Positions 5,646-8,307 of a stretch of DNA of 8,307 nucleotides are shown piece by piece. Within the stretch, counting starts at the first letter, position 1, and each line of letters starts with the position of its first letter. This DNA is from Candidatus Woesearchaeota archaeon. Lineage in GTDB: Archaea > Nanobdellota > Nanobdellia > Woesearchaeales > WJKV01. The notes beneath the pieces are model-generated. The model did not search any database. It had not been told where the DNA came from and saw only the letters and a list, made by a program, of their open reading frames with translations. Position numbers and translations under genes: made by a program. Where the stretch lies: contig JAHWHI010000037.1 in the NCBI GenBank assembly GCA_019323355.1, forward strand, positions 1-8,307. Direction: 5' to 3'.

Positions 5646-5885
5646 TTATTCACCTCCTATTACACCATTAGGTTCTACTATACTCATTGAGAGTATCACG
5701 GGGGATACTAAAGGTTCTGCGTTTTTACCTATAGACATTGATAGCGCAACTGTTCTATCTCTGCTAACTTTGATGGACGAAGAATCCACCATCTCAGACC
5801 CTGTTAACGCTGTCGACACTATCCACGCACACAAAACCGCTACAATGACAAGAACTAGTGTTAAAGCAATCATTTTACCATCCAT
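5646..5885 (-). CDS. Small membrane-anchored protein, pilin-like topology
   Basis: The start is the ATG at 5885 (79 residues). The sequence GAGGTGAT at 5893-5900 is seven bases upstream, and an in-frame GTG at 5897 lies within that ribosome site. The protein has a four-residue N-terminus, a strong hydrophobic segment (5-27) and LTGS at 27-30. A short beta-looking tail contains two similar strands, TVALSMSIG and VILSMSIVE. It heads the three-gene operon. Its last codons, GGA GGT GAA TAA, form the ribosome binding site of the next gene, so the pair is tightly coupled. Its size and shape are like a minor pilin or filament coat subunit. I see no peptidase site that proves this, and a plain membrane anchor is equally possible. 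Confidence 0.82.
   Translation of the reverse strand: MDGKMIALTLVLVIVAVLCAWIVSTALTGSEMVDSSSIKVSRDRTVALSMSIGKNAEPLVSPVILSMSIVEPNGVIGGE
5650..5657 (-). promoter_or_regulatory. Shine-Dalgarno site deciding the start of the 227-residue protein
   Basis: The minus strand reads GGAGGTGA, a full complement of the archaeal 16S tail. It selects the ATG at 5641 over a GTG that lies inside it, and it also encodes the C-terminal Gly-Gly-Glu of the preceding protein. Confidence 0.85.
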
Positions 5886-5892
5886 TGTGCGT

Positions 5893-5900
5893 ATCACCTC
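5893..5900 (-). promoter_or_regulatory. Shine-Dalgarno site deciding the start of the 79-residue protein
   Basis: The minus strand reads GAGGTGAT, seven bases before the ATG at 5885. The GTG contained in it would make a frame four residues longer but lacks its own binding site. Confidence 0.85.
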
Positions 5901-5939
5901 ATTACTTTACTTTGATGACTTTTTAGAAAGAACTAATCA

Positions 5940-5947
5940 TTTATAAA
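5940..5947 (-). promoter_or_regulatory. TATA box of the three-gene surface operon
   Basis: The element TTTATAAA (palindromic core) is centred near 5944. A start about 26 bases on, near 5918, gives a leader of some 30 bases, enough to include the Shine-Dalgarno site. Confidence 0.6.
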
Positions 5948-5972
5948 CATTGCCTTTTTTGTAAATGAAAAG

Positions 5973-5983
5973 TATTTTATACT
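5973..5983 (+). promoter_or_regulatory. TATA box of the divergent surface-protein gene
   Basis: The plus strand reads TATTTTATACT. The predicted start near 6005 is only about four bases before the ATG at 6009, and there is no ribosome binding site. This points to a leaderless or nearly leaderless mRNA. It lies about 30 bases from the TATA box of the opposite operon. Confidence 0.5.
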
Positions 5984-6008
5984 ATAATTTACTTCTTATT
6001 TAAAAAAG

Positions 6009-6857
6009 ATGAAAGATAGATATACGGTTTTGATAGTGGTAGTTCTTTTTACAGTTCTAGGGATTATATCTATGCCTTCCTCTGAGATAACTGGTGCAGT
6101 AACTACTGAAATTTCTGTCAGCATGACCATAGCAGCACCTTCATGTCCAATACCTACAGGAGATGATGTTGAATACAATAATTGTATGGGCCAAGGTGCA
6201 GATATCACATTCGACCAGGTTACAGGTGCTGGAGAACTGACTGTCACGAAAACTGCTGGAAACCCTACTGGCCAGACACCTTCTGGATTCAGGGCAGTAG
6301 GCCAATTCTGGGAGATTACTACAACTGCTACATATACCCCACCTATTACTATCTGTGTTTCTGGCTTTGATGTAAAACCAGGGCATAAGCTGTTCCATTG
6401 GGAAAATGTCGGGGGCGTAGATAGATGGATTGATATCACTACATTAGTAGATACTGTTGGAGATGTGCTTTGCGGGCAAACAAATATCCTGTCTCCATTC
6501 GGCGTGTTCACTCCGAGTGCTGCTGCTCCATCTGCTGGCCGAGGTTATGGCGGAGGAGGATCTGGTTATGATCCAAGATACTCGTCTGCTTATACTGTGC
6601 ATGGTGTAGAAGAAGTTGAAGAAGAGCCGAAGAAAGTCTCTATCAAACAAGTGCCTAAAGAAGAGCCTGTTGAGGAAGCAGGTGTTGGTGGGGAAGAAGC
6701 TGCAAAACCAGCAGCTGTGCCAGAAGAAATGCCTGTTGTCAAGATGCCAGAGCCGCCAAAAGACCAGTCACTATATGTATTATTAGGTGTGATCGGCTTT
6801 GTTGTTGTCATGATCCTGATCAGCTACATATTCTTTAAGATAGAACATAATAGATAG
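6009..6857 (+). CDS. Surface protein with beta domain, Pro/Glu stalk and C-terminal anchor
   Basis: The 282-residue protein has an N-terminal signal or anchor (6-21) followed by ITGA (27-30). A beta-rich domain (about 45-168) contains FDVKPGHKLFHWENV, RWIDITTLVDTV and CGQTNILSPFGVF. This order (a short hairpin, an HW turn, W-x-D-x-T, VDT, C-G, LSPF) is a common closing module of bacterial and archaeal exported proteins. A Gly-rich patch, GRGYGGGGSGYD, follows. A charged stalk rich in Pro, Glu, Lys and Ala (200-252) then leads to a C-terminal membrane helix (255-277) and a short basic end. Four cysteines (46, 59, 116 and 155) lie in the outer domain and could form two disulfides. It is transcribed away from the three-gene surface operon and shares its layout. 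It is probably an envelope component displayed on a stalk; its exact role is unknown. Confidence 0.88.
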   Translation: MKDRYTVLIVVVLFTVLGIISMPSSEITGAVTTEISVSMTIAAPSCPIPTGDDVEYNNCMGQGADITFDQVTGAGELTVTKTAGNPTGQTPSGFRAVGQFWEITTTATYTPPITICVSGFDVKPGHKLFHWENVGGVDRWIDITTLVDTVGDVLCGQTNILSPFGVFTPSAAAPSAGRGYGGGGSGYDPRYSSAYTVHGVEEVEEEPKKVSIKQVPKEEPVEEAGVGGEEAAKPAAVPEEMPVVKMPEPPKDQSLYVLLGVIGFVVVMILISYIFFKIEHNR

Positions 6858-6885
6858 ATCTGCTAATCAGATCTGTTCAGATTAG
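6856..6885 (+). repeat. Overlapping inverted repeats after the surface-protein stop
   Basis: AGATCTG (6856-6862) and CAGATCT (6868-6874) form a 7-base stem that starts inside the TAG stop codon. CTAATC (6863-6868) and GATTAG (6880-6885) form a second stem that cannot exist with the first. No T tract follows, so a simple terminator is unlikely. It may be a processing or regulatory hairpin, or chance in AT-rich DNA. Confidence 0.4.
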
Positions 6886-6890
6886 AAATG

Positions 6891-6898
6891 TTTATTAA
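6891..6898 (+). promoter_or_regulatory. Possible TATA box of the ATPase gene
   Basis: The element TTTATTAA is centred about 26 bases before the ATG at 6922, predicting a leaderless message. Only a weak GGTAGGTT precedes the start. Read-through from the upstream gene is the alternative. Confidence 0.4.
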
Positions 6899-6921
6899 TT
6901 GATTATAATAGGTAGGTTGTT

Positions 6922-7782
6922 ATGGCAAAGAAAAGGAAGAAAGCAGCTAAAAAGAAAGCCAAGAAAGGATTCTGGCACTATTTTGGAAAATCAATAGTCT
7001 ATTCTGCCAAAGGCGTGTTCTATACTTTCAAAGGAGGGTATCTTGCTGTAAGGTTCTTTGCCCGCCTGGGAAAGAAGCAGGCTGTGAAAACAGCTGAGAA
7101 AAAAGAGGCAAAAAGAGTTGAGAAGATCCGGCCTAAAGTTGAAGCTTCGTATTCACCATTGAAAGAAGTAAAAAAGATCGGCGGCAATCTGTCAAAGTTT
7201 GAATCGCATCTGATGAAGAAAGATAGCCTGATCGGAATAATACTTGGCGCTCGGGGTTCTGGAAAGAGCGCGATTGGAATGAAACTGTTGGAGAACTTTC
7301 ACAGCAAGAGCAGGAAGAATGTCTATGCAATGGGTTTCAGGAAGGAAGATTTGCCTGCATGGATGAATGTTGTTGACAATGTTTCTCAGATCGAGAATGA
7401 TTCTGTTGTTCTTATTGATGAAGGAGGCATTACATTCAGTTCCCGTAAGTCAATGTCTGATGCCAACCAATTGTTGTCTGATCTGTTGATGATCGCCCGT
7501 CATAAAAATCTTACAATATTGTTTATCACGCAGAACTCTTCAAACATTGAAGTGAATGTTCTTCGTCAGGCAGATTTCTTATTGATGAAACCATCTTCTC
7601 TCTTACAAAAAGATTTTGAAAGGAAGAAGATAAAAGATATCTATGAAAAAGTTGCGCAAGATTTCGACGAGATGAAAGAAGATCCAGGCTTAACGTATAT
7701 CCATTCTGACAAATTCCAAGGTTTTATTTCAAATGAACTGCCGTCGTTCTGGAATGTTCGGGTCAGTAAATCGTTTAAATAA
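6922..7782 (+). CDS. P-loop ATPase with basic N-terminus, FtsK/HerA/Zot-like
   Basis: The 286-residue protein opens with a Lys-rich stretch (2-16) and an aromatic, amphipathic region (17-48), likely a membrane or nucleic-acid contact. The ATPase core (about 100-235) has Walker A GARGSGKS (109-116) and Walker B VVLIDEGG (162-169) with Asp-Glu. A segment, IARHKNLTILFITQN (191-205), resembles the sensor strand of pumping ATPases. DFLLMKPSS follows at 218-226. This order fits the FtsK/HerA superfamily, including the Zot-like ATPases used in filamentous-phage assembly, rather than ABC or GTPase families. The exact family is uncertain. It could move DNA or drive assembly of an envelope structure. 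The gene sits 64 bases after a surface-protein gene on the same strand and converges on the next gene with a 16-base gap. Confidence 0.82.
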   Translation: MAKKRKKAAKKKAKKGFWHYFGKSIVYSAKGVFYTFKGGYLAVRFFARLGKKQAVKTAEKKEAKRVEKIRPKVEASYSPLKEVKKIGGNLSKFESHLMKKDSLIGIILGARGSGKSAIGMKLLENFHSKSRKNVYAMGFRKEDLPAWMNVVDNVSQIENDSVVLIDEGGITFSSRKSMSDANQLLSDLLMIARHKNLTILFITQNSSNIEVNVLRQADFLLMKPSSLLQKDFERKKIKDIYEKVAQDFDEMKEDPGLTYIHSDKFQGFISNELPSFWNVRVSKSFK

Positions 7783-7798
7783 TTTTCAGAATATCTTA

Positions 7799-8307
7799 TC
7801 ACTTTCTTTTTGATTTCTTATACTCTTCTGCCGTCCAATTCGTTATTACTTGATATGCTATTTTTCTGAAGAGGCCGTCGAAGTGATGACCCAGTCTTTG
7901 TCTTGCAGCCTCTTTCATGAATTGAGGGTCCATGTTTGTGCGGTATACTGTCTGATTGCTGATCCAGTACAAGACGCCTGAGATAAGCAGGCTAGCTTTG
8001 TCCTGGTCCAAATCCTCTGAATAACGGTATCCTAAGTTTGTGCTGAAAAAACCAAAGTCAAACTCCAGCTCTGGAAAATCTTCTATTAATTTATGCACGC
8101 CGAAATGAAACAATTCATCATGCATAGGGATAAGAGTTTGCTTGAAACCCATTGCAATATAGACCAAAGACGCTAAGTTGATCTTTGGCGGAACTTCTGG
8201 TGCCAAGGGGTAATCTCCTTGGAGTCTGTGGAGTTTTTCAATGTGCGCCACATTTTTTCCCTGGGCACTTTGAATTAATTTTAGAGTTTCCAGTGCTCCA
8301 AAATACA
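7799..8307 (-). CDS. Unrecognised soluble protein (partial, 5' end outside window)
   Basis: The frame ends in TGA at 7799-7801 and is open to the right edge. A GTG at 8251 can be read as a start, but 18 further in-frame codons upstream encode plausible protein (YFGALETLKLIQ...), and no ribosome binding site precedes the GTG. I therefore treat the gene as entering from outside. The visible 168 residues show no signal peptide or membrane helix. The composition is helical and aromatic-rich, with the conspicuous stretches HDELFHFGVHKLIEDF and FDFGFFSTNLGYRYSEDLDQD, two His-containing helices and a basic C-terminal tail, KKSKRK. I do not recognise the family. The His and acidic residues could bind metal, but no complete motif is evident. 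It converges with the ATPase gene 16 bases away. Confidence 0.75.
   Translation of the reverse strand, partial: YFGALETLKLIQSAQGKNVAHIEKLHRLQGDYPLAPEVPPKINLASLVYIAMGFKQTLIPMHDELFHFGVHKLIEDFPELEFDFGFFSTNLGYRYSEDLDQDKASLLISGVLYWISNQTVYRTNMDPQFMKEAARQRLGHHFDGLFRKIAYQVITNWTAEEYKKSKRK

Noticed and set aside
3951..5900. Integration of a mobile element at the tRNA 3' end
   Set aside because: I found no repeat of the tRNA 3' sequence elsewhere in the window and no integrase gene. The AT-rich operon alone is not evidence.
5996..6511. A 171-codon minus-strand ORF opposite the 282-residue surface protein
   Set aside because: The plus-strand gene has a signal segment, a recognisable beta module and a C-terminal anchor. 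The antisense frame is Thr/Ser/Pro-rich from mirrored codons.
7799..8251. Full-length gene starting at GTG 8251
   Set aside because: The frame continues without a stop to the window edge with protein-like codons, and no ribosome binding site precedes the GTG, so it is treated as 5'-truncated.
1..8307. CRISPR arrays, insertion sequences, rRNA
   Set aside because: No regularly spaced repeats, transposase motifs, terminal inverted repeats or rRNA-like sequence were seen on either strand.

Overview
The window looks like chromosomal DNA of an archaeon, most likely a small-genome DPANN lineage (Woesearchaeota/Pacearchaeota-like; the lineage is inferred from style, not proven). Archaeal signs are direct. 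A tRNA gene is interrupted by bulge-helix-bulge introns and has no encoded CCA. TATA (box A) elements sit about 26 bases before predicted starts. Shine-Dalgarno sites match GGAGGTGAT, and oligo-T tracts follow genes. Most proteins are secreted or membrane-anchored.

Layout. (1) 1-2369, minus strand: three tandem paralogous lipoproteins that share a C-terminal domain with an invariant Cys-x5-Cys motif. The genes abut or overlap and have one good promoter and ribosome binding site before the first. The last gene runs off the left edge. (2) 2452-2595, minus: a 47-residue zinc-ribbon protein (DUF5679 type) with its own promoter, a possible 13-codon leader ORF and an oligo-T terminator. (3) 2729-3715, minus: a complete one-chain tRNA 2-selenouridine synthase (selU/mnmH), apparently leaderless, with an inverted repeat bracketing its TATA box. 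(4) 3804-3965, plus: a GC-rich tRNA-Ser(GGA) gene, divergent from selU. It carries two introns, one at 37/38 and a non-canonical one inside the T-loop at 59/60. Removing both leaves an 84-base class II tRNA. (5) 4033-5885, minus: a three-gene operon of membrane-anchored surface proteins with textbook Shine-Dalgarno sites that overlap the upstream stop codons. (6) 6009-6857, plus, divergent from (5): a surface protein with an N-terminal anchor, a beta-rich domain, a Pro/Glu-rich stalk and a C-terminal membrane helix. (7) 6922-7782, plus: a P-loop ATPase with a basic N-terminus, of FtsK/HerA/Zot-like appearance. (8) 7799-8307, minus: an unrecognised soluble protein that enters from the right edge.

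How the parts relate. selU and the tRNA gene are both translation-related and share one divergent intergenic region, but SelU acts on tRNAs with U34, so this tRNA-Ser is not its substrate. The surface proteins of (5) and (6) share a short [I/L]-T-G-[A/S] motif just after the N-terminal hydrophobic segment, which suggests common processing or sorting. Whether the ATPase drives export or assembly of these proteins is conjecture from adjacency. Every intergenic stretch is shorter than 140 bases. The most notable item is the doubly interrupted tRNA-Ser, which standard tRNA finders may miss.
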